Assembly: GCF_021295315.1 (NCBI RefSeq)
Contig: NZ_JAIMJA010000006.1
Coordinates: 1-64,000, forward strand
From: Motilimonas cestriensis
Lineage (GTDB): Bacteria > Pseudomonadota > Gammaproteobacteria > Enterobacterales > CBDFNC01
Length of the DNA: 64,000 bases
Direction of reading: 5' to 3'
Positions 10,807 to 20,791 of this stretch are shown here, piece after piece. The translations under genes were made by a program, and so were the position numbers. Under the pieces are notes generated by a model that saw nothing but the letters and a program-made list of their open reading frames with translations, did not search any database and was not told the origin of the DNA. Within the stretch, counting starts at the first letter, position 1. The number at the start of each line of letters is the position of its first letter.

Positions 10807-11694
10807 TTAAAGCTGCTGGCGAAAAGCGCGTGGACTCATGTGATGTGTTTTTCGAAAGCGGGCCGAAAAATTGGTTAATTCAGGGTAGCCCACTAACTCG
10901 GCAATATCCTGAATGGGCCAATCAGTACCGCTAAGTAAGCGCTTTGCATGTTTCATGCGCAAGCGGATCAGATGCTGCGATGGGCTTTGCTGGTAGTATT
11001 GTTTACAAAGGCGGTGAAAGTGTGGCGCAGAAAAGTGCGCCAGTGCGGCCATTTTATCGACGGTCCAATTAACATCTAACTGCTTTTCGACCTTTTCAAA
11101 TACCTGCTTTAGTCGTAATTCTTGACGGCTCTGGATCGGCTGTTCACTCAAGCTTGCCTTTAACACTTGCATCATTTGCGCGACCAATAACGGCTGCAGT
11201 TTTGAGTGGGCGAGTGTCGGCATGGTTTGCGCTAACACCAGACCATCAATACTGTTTTTAAGCAGCTCGCCATAGGGCATATGTAATAGTTGGATCTGCG
11301 GCAAAATATTGGCGACTAAGGGCGAAGTGGGGTGAAGCATCATCCAGGCTAATTGCCATTCTTCACTGGCAAGGGCAATAGTATTGGCAATATGAGGAGG
11401 GATCACCAATAAGCTGCCCGGCTCTAATAACCACTCTTCTTGTTGCGTGGTGACTTTACCAGTGCCGCTAAAAGTGAACAATAAAGTAAAAAACTCCGGA
11501 TCAGGGCGTTCAATGGTGAACTGTTCAACGGATACGCTGGTGCCACATTGTAGAATCTCTTGCTCAGCCAGCGCGATTAAGTCTTCCTGCCCGAGCACTT
11601 TTTGTTGGCATTTGGGCGAGATTAAAAAGTGACATTGTGAATAAGGCATAAATCTATAATGATAGTTTTGCATAAGTTGGTGCAAGTTTATCAT
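10807..11694 (-). CDS. AraC-family transcriptional regulator
   Basis: A 295-residue regulator with an N-terminal cupin-like AraC ligand-binding domain (FTFSGTGKVTTQQEEWLLEPGS region, split near residues 75-100) and a C-terminal double helix-turn-helix. The second repeat reads WPIQDIAELVGYPELTNFSARFRKTHHMSPRAFR (read in two parts near 255-290). It is divergent from the MATE transporter gene 63 bp away and is its likely regulator. The first ATG at 11694 is used here; an ATG 24 nt downstream (MQNYHYRF) is an alternative. The inducer is unknown. Confidence 0.88.
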   Translation of the reverse strand: MINLHQLMQNYHYRFMPYSQCHFLISPKCQQKVLGQEDLIALAEQEILQCGTSVSVEQFTIERPDPEFFTLLFTFSGTGKVTTQQEEWLLEPGSLLVIPPHIANTIALASEEWQLAWMMLHPTSPLVANILPQIQLLHMPYGELLKNSIDGLVLAQTMPTLAHSKLQPLLVAQMMQVLKASLSEQPIQSRQELRLKQVFEKVEKQLDVNWTVDKMAALAHFSAPHFHRLCKQYYQQSPSQHLIRLRMKHAKRLLSGTDWPIQDIAELVGYPELTNFSARFRKTHHMSPRAFRQQL

Positions 11695-11757
11695 AATTAC
11701 TTTTTTCGGCTAGAGCGTATCCTTCGCCTATCTTAAATCTATTCGTGGAAGTCTATC

Positions 11758-13152
11758 ATGAAGTCAGTTTTTCAAGCGGCTGATAGCCAGTTTTGGCGTC
11801 AAGTGCGCAGCATTGCTATTCCTGTTGCGGTGCAATCATTGTTGTTTTCCTTACTTGGCCTGATAGACGCCTTAATGGTTGCTACCCTAGGTGATAATGC
11901 CGTTGCTGCGGTTGGCTTAGGTGGCCGAGTAACCTTTTTTAATCTGTTGGCGATCATTGGGGCAAGTGCGGGGGTCGCCATTCTCGCCGCACAATATTTT
12001 GGTGCGAACAATATTGCCGGGGTTAAGCGGACCTTGGCGCAGTCCTTTATGTTCTCTTTGTTGATCACCTTTCCATTTACTGTGCTGTACTTGGTTGCTC
12101 CTGATACTGTGATAGCTTTGGCTGGCGGGGATAGTGAATTTAATGGCTTGGCCACTAACTACTTATTGCTCACTGGCTGGACCGTGATATTAACGGCAAT
12201 CGCGGTACCGATTGAGTCGATGCTGCGCGCGGTGGGTGAAGCAAAAATGCCCACTTACATCAGTGTGTTCGCGGTATTTCTAAACGCGGCCTTAAATGCC
12301 TTGCTGATTTTTGGTTTATGGGGCTTTCCTGAGTGGGGCGTAATGGGCGCCGCAGTGGGCACGGCGGTGTCGCGTTTGGTGCAAACCATTATGCTGGTGG
12401 TTTACATGCTGAAATGGCGTGGTCATTACGCACCAGTGTTACAAGATTTTAAAGACGGCTTAGTGAAAAAAGCGCGTCAACGTTACTTGAGCATTTCTAT
12501 TCCAGCCATGTTGCAAAATGGGGGGTGGGCTCTTGGCACCGTGACATATAGCTTTTTACTTGGCCATATCAGCGTCAGTGCCCTTGCGGTAATGAGTATT
12601 TTAGGGCCGATTGAATCTGTGGTGTTATCGGGATTTTTCGGTTTGGGAGTTGCGACTGCGACCTTGGTAGGACAAGAATTAGGCGCCGAGCAATACGATC
12701 GCGCTTGGAACAAAGCGTGGCTGTTGATTATTACTGGTGTTGGAACGGCGTTTTGCATTGGGCCACTGGCGTATTTTGGTCAAGCGGGGATTCAACATGC
12801 TCTGGTTTATTTAAATACGCCAGAGCTGGACATTGCCTTACAAGTGCTATTAATTTTGGCTTTTGCCATTCCATTACGGGTGTTTAACATGATGGGTATT
12901 TCCGGTGCACTGCGCAGTGGGGGGGACATGAAATACGCCGCCTTTATCGATATTTTCGGTTTATGGGGCATCGGCATTCCTATCGCCTTGTTCACTATTT
13001 TTGTTTTAGGTTGGCCACTGCCGTGGGTGATATTAGCGATTTTGACCGAAGAAGTGGTGAAGATTGTGCTGGTGCTAAGACGTATCCACGGCAAGCGTTG
13101 GTTAGCCAATTTGGTCAATGAGCCAGATGCTGCGCCTGCGATCGCGCTGTAA
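11758..13152 (+). CDS. MATE-family multidrug/cation efflux transporter
   Basis: Inner-membrane antiporter of the MATE family: 464 residues, about twelve hydrophobic helices, and two homologous six-helix halves. The N-terminal half has SIAIPVAVQSLLFSLLGLID and ALMVATLGDNAVAAVGLGGR, typical of NorM/DinF-like proteins. The second half starts near ISIPAMLQNGGWALG. Family members expel cationic drugs using Na+ or H+, but the substrate here is not predictable. The divergent AraC-type gene 63 bp upstream is the likely regulator. After its stop comes a cluster of intergenic hairpins. Confidence 0.93.
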   Translation: MKSVFQAADSQFWRQVRSIAIPVAVQSLLFSLLGLIDALMVATLGDNAVAAVGLGGRVTFFNLLAIIGASAGVAILAAQYFGANNIAGVKRTLAQSFMFSLLITFPFTVLYLVAPDTVIALAGGDSEFNGLATNYLLLTGWTVILTAIAVPIESMLRAVGEAKMPTYISVFAVFLNAALNALLIFGLWGFPEWGVMGAAVGTAVSRLVQTIMLVVYMLKWRGHYAPVLQDFKDGLVKKARQRYLSISIPAMLQNGGWALGTVTYSFLLGHISVSALAVMSILGPIESVVLSGFFGLGVATATLVGQELGAEQYDRAWNKAWLLIITGVGTAFCIGPLAYFGQAGIQHALVYLNTPELDIALQVLLILAFAIPLRVFNMMGISGALRSGGDMKYAAFIDIFGLWGIGIPIALFTIFVLGWPLPWVILAILTEEVVKIVLVLRRIHGKRWLANLVNEPDAAPAIAL

Positions 13153-13163
13153 ATTTTTATGTT

Positions 13164-13314
13164 GTAGGCCCCAGTAATGGGGCGATTTGATCACCTTCTT
13201 TATCGCTGCATTACTGCAGCTCCTTGTATGTTAAGCTAGTTGATTGGTGTTTTTTGTAGGACATGAGCTTGCTCAGGGAATTTGTGATATTCGCAGAGCA
13301 AGCTCTGCTCCTAC
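13164..13314. repeat. Composite cluster of dispersed hairpins (four units)
   Basis: Units in order: 13164-13189 (GCCCCA-GTAA-TGGGGC), 13199-13228 (stem GCTGCA/TGCAGC), the conserved spacer TTGATTGGTGTTTTTT, then the head-to-head pair 13255-13314 (CATGAG-CTTG-CTCAGG and GCAGAG-CAAG-CTCTGC). The first unit has lost part of the GTAGGA flank. The remaining sequence to 13407 is T/A-rich with no gene. Confidence 0.85.
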
Positions 13315-13407
13315 TGGCTTGAGCCTACGAGTTATGCTTGCCCTGATTCCCTTTTTTTTCGAACACTAAAAAACCCCTTGATCAAAAGTGAAAAATATAT
13401 CAAGCTA

Positions 13408-13431
13408 ACTGTATCGGTGAATTAATACAGT
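13408..13431. promoter_or_regulatory. Probable operator of the YtrA-type regulator
   Basis: A perfect inverted repeat, ACTGTAT (13408-13414), 10 nt, ATACAGT (13425-13431), ends 10 bp before the regulator's ATG. Spaced inverted repeats near the start are typical of autoregulated YtrA-subfamily GntR genes. The repressor-operator link is inferred. Confidence 0.65.
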
Positions 13432-13441
13432 GGTTATATTG

Positions 13442-13846
13442 ATGATACACTTGTTACAGGTTAACCCCAGCTCGGGCGAGCCAATCTATCAACAGCTTAC
13501 CGAGCAAATTAAGCGATTAATTGCAGCGGGTGTGTTGCTAGAAGGCGATGAACTGCCCTCCGTGCGACAAGTTGCAAGCAGTTTATCAATCAACCCCATG
13601 ACGGTGTCGCGCAGTTATCAAATGCTGCTGAGTGAAGGCTTAGTGCTACGCCCACGCGGACAAAAAATGCGGGTAGCACAAGCTCAGGCTAGTGATGAAC
13701 AAGCGCGTAGCGAGATGTTACAGCCCTTGGTCGATGACTTAGTAAAGCAAGCCAAGCAGTTACAACTTGAGTTAAGCGCAGTGCAAAGCTTGCTGGCGCA
13801 GAGCTGGAATAGCGTGACGATCCCATCAGATGATGCAGATAACTAA
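13442..13846 (+). CDS. GntR-family regulator, YtrA subfamily
   Basis: A short GntR regulator of 134 residues from the ATG at 13442. A GTG at 13430 would overlap the operator. The N-terminal winged helix (GEPIYQQLTEQIKRLIAAG, then LPSVRQVASSLSINPMTVSRSYQML) is followed by only about 55 residues forming a dimerising coiled coil, which is the YtrA layout. Such regulators sit at the head of ABC transporter operons and repress them. The ABC ATPase gene follows after 22 bp. No strong Shine-Dalgarno is seen, so the message may be close to leaderless. Confidence 0.88.
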   Translation: MIHLLQVNPSSGEPIYQQLTEQIKRLIAAGVLLEGDELPSVRQVASSLSINPMTVSRSYQMLLSEGLVLRPRGQKMRVAQAQASDEQARSEMLQPLVDDLVKQAKQLQLELSAVQSLLAQSWNSVTIPSDDADN

Positions 13847-13868
13847 TTTCAATTTAAGCAAGGACGAG

Positions 13869-14726
13869 ATGATGATTAAATGCCGTAATTTACAAGCTAA
13901 GCGACTCGCTTACTTAAACTTTGATTTGGCCGAGGGTAAGATCTTAGGCCTGCTAGGCAAAAATGGCGCAGGTAAAACCACACTGATCCGCACTTTATTG
14001 GGCTTTAATAAAGTCAATGAAGGCGCCGAGCTGGAGGTGTTGGGCTATCAACCGGGTGCTTGGCCACAAGAATTAAAAAACGACATCGGCTATGTGCCGC
14101 AGCGTTTTGCCGGCTTTGATGGCTTGACCATAGATGAAGCCATCGCCACGGTGAAGCCTTTTTATCAAGATTGGGATGATGCCTTTGCCGAAAAGTTATT
14201 AGCGGAATACGGCTTGCCGCGCTGGATCAAAATTCGCAAACTATCGGAAGGTGAAAAGCAGCAATTTAGTATCGTGCTGGCGATGGCGTATCGCCCCAAA
14301 TTACTGATTTTAGACGAGCCCGTTGCTAGCCTTGACCCGTTAGCGCGGCGTCAGTTTATCGAGCAGTTAATTGATAACCATTGTGAGACGGGCACTACGG
14401 TTGTCTTTGCCAGCCATATCACCTCAGATATTGAGCGCATTGCCTCTGACGTATTACTGATCAAAGAGGGCAAGGCTATGATTAGTGGTGATTTAGACGA
14501 TATTCGTGCCAATTTGGTTAAGGTGAATTGCCGCGAAACGGCGTTTGCTAAATTAGATCTTGCTCCATTTAAGCCGCTATCCCACTCGCAAACCGGGGCA
14601 GACCACCAGTTTTTATGTGACGCCGCAGGTCAAAATATCGCAGCCTTGTTAACCGCCAAAGGCTTGCAACAGGTGCAAGTGTCGCACCTGAATTTGGAAG
14701 ACTTATTTTTGGAGTTGCACGCATGA
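13869..14726 (+). CDS. ABC transporter ATP-binding protein
   Basis: ATPase of a probable two- or three-component ABC system. The ATG at 13869 is preferred, with AAGGA about 6 nt upstream; an ATG at 13830 inside the regulator gene would add 13 residues. The 285 residues contain Walker A GKNGAGKTT (about 30-38), the Q-loop region IGYVPQRF, signature LSEGEKQQF, Walker B LLILDEPVASLDP and the switch His in FASHI. A C-terminal extension of about 80 residues follows. The stop overlaps the next start (ATGA at 14723), showing tight coupling to the membrane component. Confidence 0.93.
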   Translation: MMIKCRNLQAKRLAYLNFDLAEGKILGLLGKNGAGKTTLIRTLLGFNKVNEGAELEVLGYQPGAWPQELKNDIGYVPQRFAGFDGLTIDEAIATVKPFYQDWDDAFAEKLLAEYGLPRWIKIRKLSEGEKQQFSIVLAMAYRPKLLILDEPVASLDPLARRQFIEQLIDNHCETGTTVVFASHITSDIERIASDVLLIKEGKAMISGDLDDIRANLVKVNCRETAFAKLDLAPFKPLSHSQTGADHQFLCDAAGQNIAALLTAKGLQQVQVSHLNLEDLFLELHA

Positions 14727-15184
14727 AATCTGACATGATGAAAGCGAATCAAGGCGCGGCTAACTGGTTTAATAAAGACATCTTCTATGCCCTGATTGCG
14801 CCGACTTTTGCCAGTCGGTTGGGTTTAACTGTGTTTGTTTTGGCGCAGCTGACCATTGTTGTGCTGATGCTAAAACAAATGAATGTCGGCGGCGTGCTTA
14901 TGTTTTGGTGTTTGCTCTCGACACTGGTGAGTGCAGGACTGATTCGACCTTTATTGCAGCGCTTTGAACAGGCCCATAGCTTGCGGCTACAACCTTACTT
15001 TTATCGCCATTTTGTAGTTGTATTAACCTTGATAGCGGCAGTGTTTGCTTTATTGCCCCTTACCCTGTTTTTACTGCAATACCAAGCTTACAACCTAATC
15101 AGTATTTGGCTCGTTTCCGTCAGTGGCGCTTTGGCTGGCATGTGGGTAAACGATGACTGGCAGCAAGAAAATGTGATGAACTGA
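14723..15184 (+). CDS. ABC-operon membrane protein, upstream part (possible N-terminal half of a split gene)
   Basis: A 153-residue protein with about four hydrophobic segments (SRLGLTVFVLAQLTIVVLML, GGVLMFWCLLSTLVSAGLI, FVVVLTLIAAVFALLPLTLF and LISIWLVSVSGALAGMWV). It is coupled by an ATGA overlap to the ABC ATPase, so it is a likely permease subunit. It ends at TGA 15182-15184. The same reading frame stays open for a further 272 codons with more transmembrane segments. Either the gene was split by a nonsense mutation or two subunits lie in tandem. No family was recognised. Confidence 0.7.
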   Translation: MKSDMMKANQGAANWFNKDIFYALIAPTFASRLGLTVFVLAQLTIVVLMLKQMNVGGVLMFWCLLSTLVSAGLIRPLLQRFEQAHSLRLQPYFYRHFVVVLTLIAAVFALLPLTLFLLQYQAYNLISIWLVSVSGALAGMWVNDDWQQENVMN

Positions 15185-15205
15185 GTTATTAGATTTCTTT
15201 GGATA

Positions 15206-16000
15206 TTGGTTTTTGTCGCTATTTGGATTGGCGTACTCCAGTCGCCTGAAACAGTGGAAGCAATCGTACAAGGTGAGTTACCTGAGGTGGTGCTGGGATG
15301 TTATATCTTGAGTGCATTTTATTTGCTGTCACCTTATGTTTCAGACCGGAAAGAGTCAAAAACGCCATCTCAAATTACCCCCCGCGTAAGTAAGTCATGG
15401 TTACCGATTCGGTTACGTTTGCTATTAAGTATGAGTGAGCAACAGGTGGTGTTCGGCGCTTTTCTTCCTCTGCTGTCTTCAATCGGTTTATTGATTACCT
15501 ATTGGCTTGGTTTGGATTATATGTCTTGGGGCATATGCTTTTTTACTTTATTCACGCTCAGCATAGGCGGCTTATTACCAAACAGGTGGCACATTCGTTT
15601 TCAAGCTAAACCTGAGTTGTTTGAACGGCTGGCATTTACCTTGGCGATTAACCCCCACCAAGCCCAGCGTCAGCTATACCAAAGTATCTTAACCTTGTTT
15701 TTTATTGTGGTGGCTATCAGTGCAGTACCGATGACGATTTTAGCTATCGTCAGTAATAACGTGCTTGTGTTAGGGGGGCTCTTGTTTATTTGTACTGCGA
15801 TGCTTTTGATTGACGCTATGCAACATCAATTTGAGATGTTTGCCACCGTAGTTATTATTACGTTGATTGGCTTGGGTGCTGTTATGTTTTTTACTCTGTC
15901 CTTTAGTGCACTACCTTTAACCATTTTGGCTAGCTTGTATTTCTTTGCCAGTCTTGGCTATTGCTACTTTAAACCACCCCAAGCGCCATTTAGCCGATAA
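15206..16000 (+). CDS. ABC-operon membrane protein, downstream part
   Basis: A 264-residue hydrophobic protein with about six to seven predicted helices. It is in the same frame as the preceding gene and separated from it only by TGA 15182-15184. There is no ATG or GTG near its beginning. The candidates are TTG at 15206 and a rare ATT at 15188, and the hydrophobic segment IRFLWILVFVAIWIGVL starts right after the stop codon. It ends just before a block of dispersed hairpins. It is either the second half of a broken permease or a separate subunit with a weak start. No named family was recognised. Confidence 0.6.
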   Translation: MVFVAIWIGVLQSPETVEAIVQGELPEVVLGCYILSAFYLLSPYVSDRKESKTPSQITPRVSKSWLPIRLRLLLSMSEQQVVFGAFLPLLSSIGLLITYWLGLDYMSWGICFFTLFTLSIGGLLPNRWHIRFQAKPELFERLAFTLAINPHQAQRQLYQSILTLFFIVVAISAVPMTILAIVSNNVLVLGGLLFICTAMLLIDAMQHQFEMFATVVIITLIGLGAVMFFTLSFSALPLTILASLYFFASLGYCYFKPPQAPFSR

Positions 16001-16113
16001 ATCGCAGCATAACTGATGCCCCTTGTAGGTTGAGCTTGTTGGTGGGTGTTTTTTGTAGGACCTGAGCTTGCTCAGGGAATAGCTGATGTTCGCTGAGCAA
16101 GCTCAGCTCCTAC
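16001..16113. repeat. Composite cluster of dispersed hairpins
   Basis: A partly decayed unit at about 16001-16029 (GCAGCA-TAAC-TGATGC) is followed by the shared spacer (GGTGGGTGTTTTTT). A head-to-head pair then spans 16055-16113 with stems CCTGAG/CTCAGG and GCTGAG/CTCAGC. It fills the gap between the convergent membrane-protein and photolyase genes. Confidence 0.85.
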
Positions 16114-16116
16114 CGG

Positions 16117-17670
16117 TCACAAATCCTCTATATTGGCTAAATAATCCTGCGCCTGAGCTAAGATACTTTGCTGTTGCTCGGGCGTTTGTTTATCCCAATT
16201 GCGATACACCATGCCAATGCGCGGGTTGTTGGCTAAGCGCTCGCGGTGTTTAATCATAAACTGCCAATATAAGCTGTTAAACGGGCAGGCGTATTCGCCA
16301 TCACGCTGTTTGACTTGATAGTGGCAACCTTTGCAGTAATCACTCATTTTGTTGATGTAATTGCCGCTGGCGGCGTAGGGCTTAGTGGCAATAATGCCGC
16401 CGTCGGCAAACTGGCTCATGCCGCGGGTGTTGGGCATTTCTACCCATTCAATGGCGTCGATATAAATGCCTAGATACCACTCATCCATGGCATCGGGGTG
16501 AATACCAGTGAGCAGGGCGAAATTGCCGGTGATCATTAAACGCTGAATATGATGAGCGTAGCTGGTTTCAAGGGATTGCTTAATGGCATGGCCCATGCAG
16601 TTCATCTTGGTGTTACCGTGCCAATAAAATGCGGGCAGGGCGCGCTGGGCATCGAGGCTATTTAGCTCGCTATAATGGGGCATATTGGCCCAATACACGC
16701 CGCGTACGTATTCGCGCCAGCCTAAAATTTGCCTTACAAAACCTTCCACTTGCGCCAAGCTAATGTGCTCGGGGCGCTGCTCAAACGCGCTAATGGCCGC
16801 TTGAATCACTTGCATTGGATGTAAGATTTTTGCATTGAGGGCAAAGGATAAGCGCGAATGATACAAGCTCCATTGATGTGGGCTGTGGGCGGTCATCGCA
16901 TCTTGAAATTGGCCAAAATTTGGTAAGCAGTGTTGGCAGAAATAATCCAATAACGCCAACGATTGCTTGCGGTTAATCGGCCAAGGTAAGTGCTCAGCTA
17001 CTTCACCTATGGTGTTAATTTGATGGCGCTTAAGGCGGGCTAAAATTTCTTCAATCGGGTTGTCAAATAGTAGGGGCGCGGGAATGTTAGCTAAATCGGC
17101 GGGCTTAAATTTATTGCGGTTTTGCGCGTCGTAATTCCACTTTCCACCCAGAGGCTTGCCATCATCTTCCATCAGCAGGTTAAAGCGTTTGCGCAGCTTG
17201 CGATAAAAGCCTTCCATTAATACATGTTTATTTGGGGCGAAATAATCACCTAGCTCGCAAAAAGGCACTAAAAAATGTTCGCAGTCCCACTCACCAATAT
17301 CCACCTTGTCTATTTGTAGATTAAGAAGCTGTTGGCGCAAACGATATTCATCGGGACGTTGAAACTGTAACTGGCTAATTGAGTGTTGTTGGCACAGCTG
17401 AGTGAGTAAATCGGGTAAGTCTTGATAAACTTGACTGTCATCTAAGGTTAAATGTAGCACCTGATGGCCTGCTTGGCGCAGCGCATGGGCAAAGCCTTGC
17501 ATCGCAGCAAAAAACGCGCACACCTTTTGCACGTGATGCACCACATAATCGGTTTCTTGTTTTAGCTCGGCAATCAAATAAAGCACGCCATCATCTTTGC
17601 TTTTATACCAAGAGTGATGGGCGTTGAGCTGATCGCCTAAAATAAGGCGCAGGGTGTGGTAGTTTGCCAT
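16117..17670 (-). CDS. FeS-type bacterial cryptochrome/(6-4) photolyase-like protein
   Basis: A 517-residue protein of the deoxyribodipyrimidine photolyase-related (COG3046) family. The Agrobacterium PhrB member binds FAD, a lumazine antenna and a [4Fe-4S] cluster, and repairs (6-4) photoproducts using light. N-terminal antenna-type Rossmann domain (LRLILGDQLNAHHSW) and C-terminal FAD domain with AHHIQRLMITGNFALL and PDAMDEWYLGIYIDAIEWVEMPN (in sequence). The four cluster cysteines are visible: one in KMNCMGHA, a CKGC pair at 446 and 449, and one at 462 (EYACPF). Repair rather than signalling is inferred from the family. It stands alone on the minus strand. Confidence 0.9.
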   Translation of the reverse strand: MANYHTLRLILGDQLNAHHSWYKSKDDGVLYLIAELKQETDYVVHHVQKVCAFFAAMQGFAHALRQAGHQVLHLTLDDSQVYQDLPDLLTQLCQQHSISQLQFQRPDEYRLRQQLLNLQIDKVDIGEWDCEHFLVPFCELGDYFAPNKHVLMEGFYRKLRKRFNLLMEDDGKPLGGKWNYDAQNRNKFKPADLANIPAPLLFDNPIEEILARLKRHQINTIGEVAEHLPWPINRKQSLALLDYFCQHCLPNFGQFQDAMTAHSPHQWSLYHSRLSFALNAKILHPMQVIQAAISAFEQRPEHISLAQVEGFVRQILGWREYVRGVYWANMPHYSELNSLDAQRALPAFYWHGNTKMNCMGHAIKQSLETSYAHHIQRLMITGNFALLTGIHPDAMDEWYLGIYIDAIEWVEMPNTRGMSQFADGGIIATKPYAASGNYINKMSDYCKGCHYQVKQRDGEYACPFNSLYWQFMIKHRERLANNPRIGMVYRNWDKQTPEQQQSILAQAQDYLANIEDL

Positions 17671-17743
17671 AGTGATTGCAATATCCGCGTGCGTTTAACT
17701 TAAGTTGAGTGTAGTTAAACGCAGCGGGTGGTCGATCAGATCT

Positions 17744-18487
17744 TTATTGCGTTGGCTCGCGGTACAAGGTGGCATCTACGCCATTACCGTTGGCTGAGGC
17801 GGGGGAAATAAAGATTTGGTAGCTGCTGTTGTTGTCCAAGTAAATGGTTTTGTTTAGCAGTTGGTTAGCTAACACATCTGGGTTTTGCTTGGCTTTGACT
17901 ACTCGCAGTAAATAACCGCCGGTACTAGTGCTAACCGAGCGGGTCGGCGAGACAAAGCCATACTTTAATTCGGAAATTTGTTTGTAGTTGTCGAGGTAAA
18001 TATCCACTTCCTGGGCATAGCTAGGCAACACATGAATAAAGCGGGTACGGACATAGCCATTGCCAACGTTGCTAGTAAAAATCTGGCTGGTTTTCATTAA
18101 GGGCCGAGTGAAGCCAGAGCTGCTTACGTCACCATATTGATACAGTAAGTATTGCATGCCTTGTTGCAAGGTGACGCGGTGAGTAGTCACTATGTCTTCA
18201 CGGCTATTAGAATCGACGGCTTTAATTAAATAATCGCGTTGATTGTCGTTGCCTAAGTCAAACTTAACTTGCTGAGATACTTCGCGATAATTAAGATTTT
18301 GCACCAGATCATTGGTCCAAACTCCTTTTTCATCGGTGTTTTGCACATCGATCTGTGGCGCAACAAAATTGATGGCGCGAAATTGGGTTTCATTGCGCCA
18401 AATATCGCCACTCGTGATACTAAAATCGCAGCCACTGAGCAGCAAGAAAGTGGCAGCTACGAGCAGTCCTTTGAATTGGTTTGACAT
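17744..18487 (-). CDS. DUF4397-domain lipoprotein
   Basis: A 247-residue lipoprotein. The chosen ATG at 18487 has AAGGAATCAAA before it and starts MSNQFKGLLVAATFLLLSGC, a signal peptide with lipobox LSGC. An upstream start at 18517 would displace the signal. The mature part contains RTRFIHVLPSYAQEVDIYLDN and LLRVVKAKQN segments typical of DUF4397 beta-sandwich domains, found in surface and periplasmic proteins. The function is unknown. It is transcribed alone, divergent from pabA. Confidence 0.75.
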   Translation of the reverse strand: MSNQFKGLLVAATFLLLSGCDFSITSGDIWRNETQFRAINFVAPQIDVQNTDEKGVWTNDLVQNLNYREVSQQVKFDLGNDNQRDYLIKAVDSNSREDIVTTHRVTLQQGMQYLLYQYGDVSSSGFTRPLMKTSQIFTSNVGNGYVRTRFIHVLPSYAQEVDIYLDNYKQISELKYGFVSPTRSVSTSTGGYLLRVVKAKQNPDVLANQLLNKTIYLDNNSSYQIFISPASANGNGVDATLYREPTQ

Positions 18488-18677
18488 TTTGATTCCTTGG
18501 GCATTAGTTTCAATCACTTTTGCTATATTATCGCGATTAGCAGCGTTTCGATAATATTATCAAATCTTGCCTTAACCGATATTGAATGCAGCAATAATTG
18601 CACCCGCATTGATTGTAGGTATGATAGCGATTTCTTTTTGTGCTACCTCTGATGGCAAATTTTGGAATGGGTAAATC

Positions 18678-19256
18678 ATGCTACTAATGATCGATAACTA
18701 CGACTCCTTTACCTACAACCTTTACCAGTATTTTGGTGAGCTAGGGGTTGAGATGATCGTGAAACGCAACGATCAAATCTCTTTAAAAGAAATAAAAGAT
18801 ATGGCGCCGGAGCATTTAGTGATCTCTCCCGGCCCTTGTACGCCAAACGATGCCGGTATTTCATTAGCGGCCATTGAACGCTTTGCCGGTGAGATTCCTT
18901 TGCTTGGCGTCTGCTTAGGGCATCAAAGTATTGGCCAAGTGTTTGGCGCTAAGGTCGTGCGTGCGAATAAGGTGATGCACGGTAAGACTTGCCCTATTAT
19001 TCATGATGGTCTCGGCGTTTTTACCGGCCTTGAAAATCCGTTAACCGTGACGCGATATCATAGCTTAGTACTTGAGCCGGAATCCTTACCTGATTGTTTT
19101 GAACTCAGCGCTTATACCGAGCATTTAGGGCCGCGAGAAATCATGGCTATTCGCCATAAAACCTTGGCGGTGGAAGGGGTGCAGTTTCATCCAGAGAGCA
19201 TTTTGTCGCAGCAAGGATTACAGTTGTTAGATAACTTTATTCGCTTGGTTAAATAG
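18678..19256 (+). CDS. pabA: Glutamine amidotransferase subunit of aminodeoxychorismate/anthranilate synthase
   Basis: Supplies ammonia from glutamine for p-aminobenzoate (folate) or anthranilate (tryptophan) synthesis. The 192 residues are a single class-I GATase domain with [12 protein letters not shown], the oxyanion loop [11 protein letters not shown], nucleophile Cys79 in [13 protein letters not shown], and the His-Glu pair in [12 protein letters not shown]. It sits alone before the ast genes with no trp genes nearby. This is the pabA position of Shewanella-type genomes and favours PabA, possibly amphibolic with TrpG. Confidence 0.88.
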   Translation: MLLMIDNYDSFTYNLYQYFGELGVEMIVKRNDQISLKEIKDMAPEHLVISPGPCTPNDAGISLAAIERFAGEIPLLGVCLGHQSIGQVFGAKVVRANKVMHGKTCPIIHDGLGVFTGLENPLTVTRYHSLVLEPESLPDCFELSAYTEHLGPREIMAIRHKTLAVEGVQFHPESILSQQGLQLLDNFIRLVK

Positions 19257-19268
19257 ATATTCTGCTAA

Positions 19269-19286
19269 TATGAATTTTTATTCATT
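19269..19286. promoter_or_regulatory. ArgR-like operator upstream of astC
   Basis: ATGAAT-TTTT-ATTCAT at 19270-19285 is a perfect 6-bp inverted repeat matching the ArgR box (TGAAT, four A/T, ATTCA). A degenerate second box with ATTCC at 19299-19303 follows at about one box length. It lies about 220 bp before astC in the 247-bp gap after pabA. The rest of that gap is AT-rich and holds no gene. Confidence 0.7.
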
Positions 19287-19494
19287 TTGTCACATTTTAT
19301 TCCTAGATTTATTGGGTTTGTTCGGTTACTTTATTCAATAAAGGTGACTTAATATTTACTTTTTATAACGAAAGCGTTTGTTTGTCAGCGTTGTTTTTTC
19401 GTTAAAATATTGTCGATTTTCAAATTTGCCCACATAATTAACAAAACATTAACATAGCGTGGTTGTTTGTTCTGTTTTCAGGGCGTAATAGTAG

Positions 19495-20721
<1,227 letters not shown>

Positions 20722-20791
20722 CCATTATTAAGCTAATGTAAATAGTTAGCTCCCCAAGTTTCTGCTTGGGGAAATAAGATGGAGTACGCTT

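Noticed and set aside
15182-15184. TGA as selenocysteine codon
   Set aside because: No SECIS-like hairpin was recognised directly after it and membrane permeases are not selenoproteins; a nonsense mutation or two genes is simpler.
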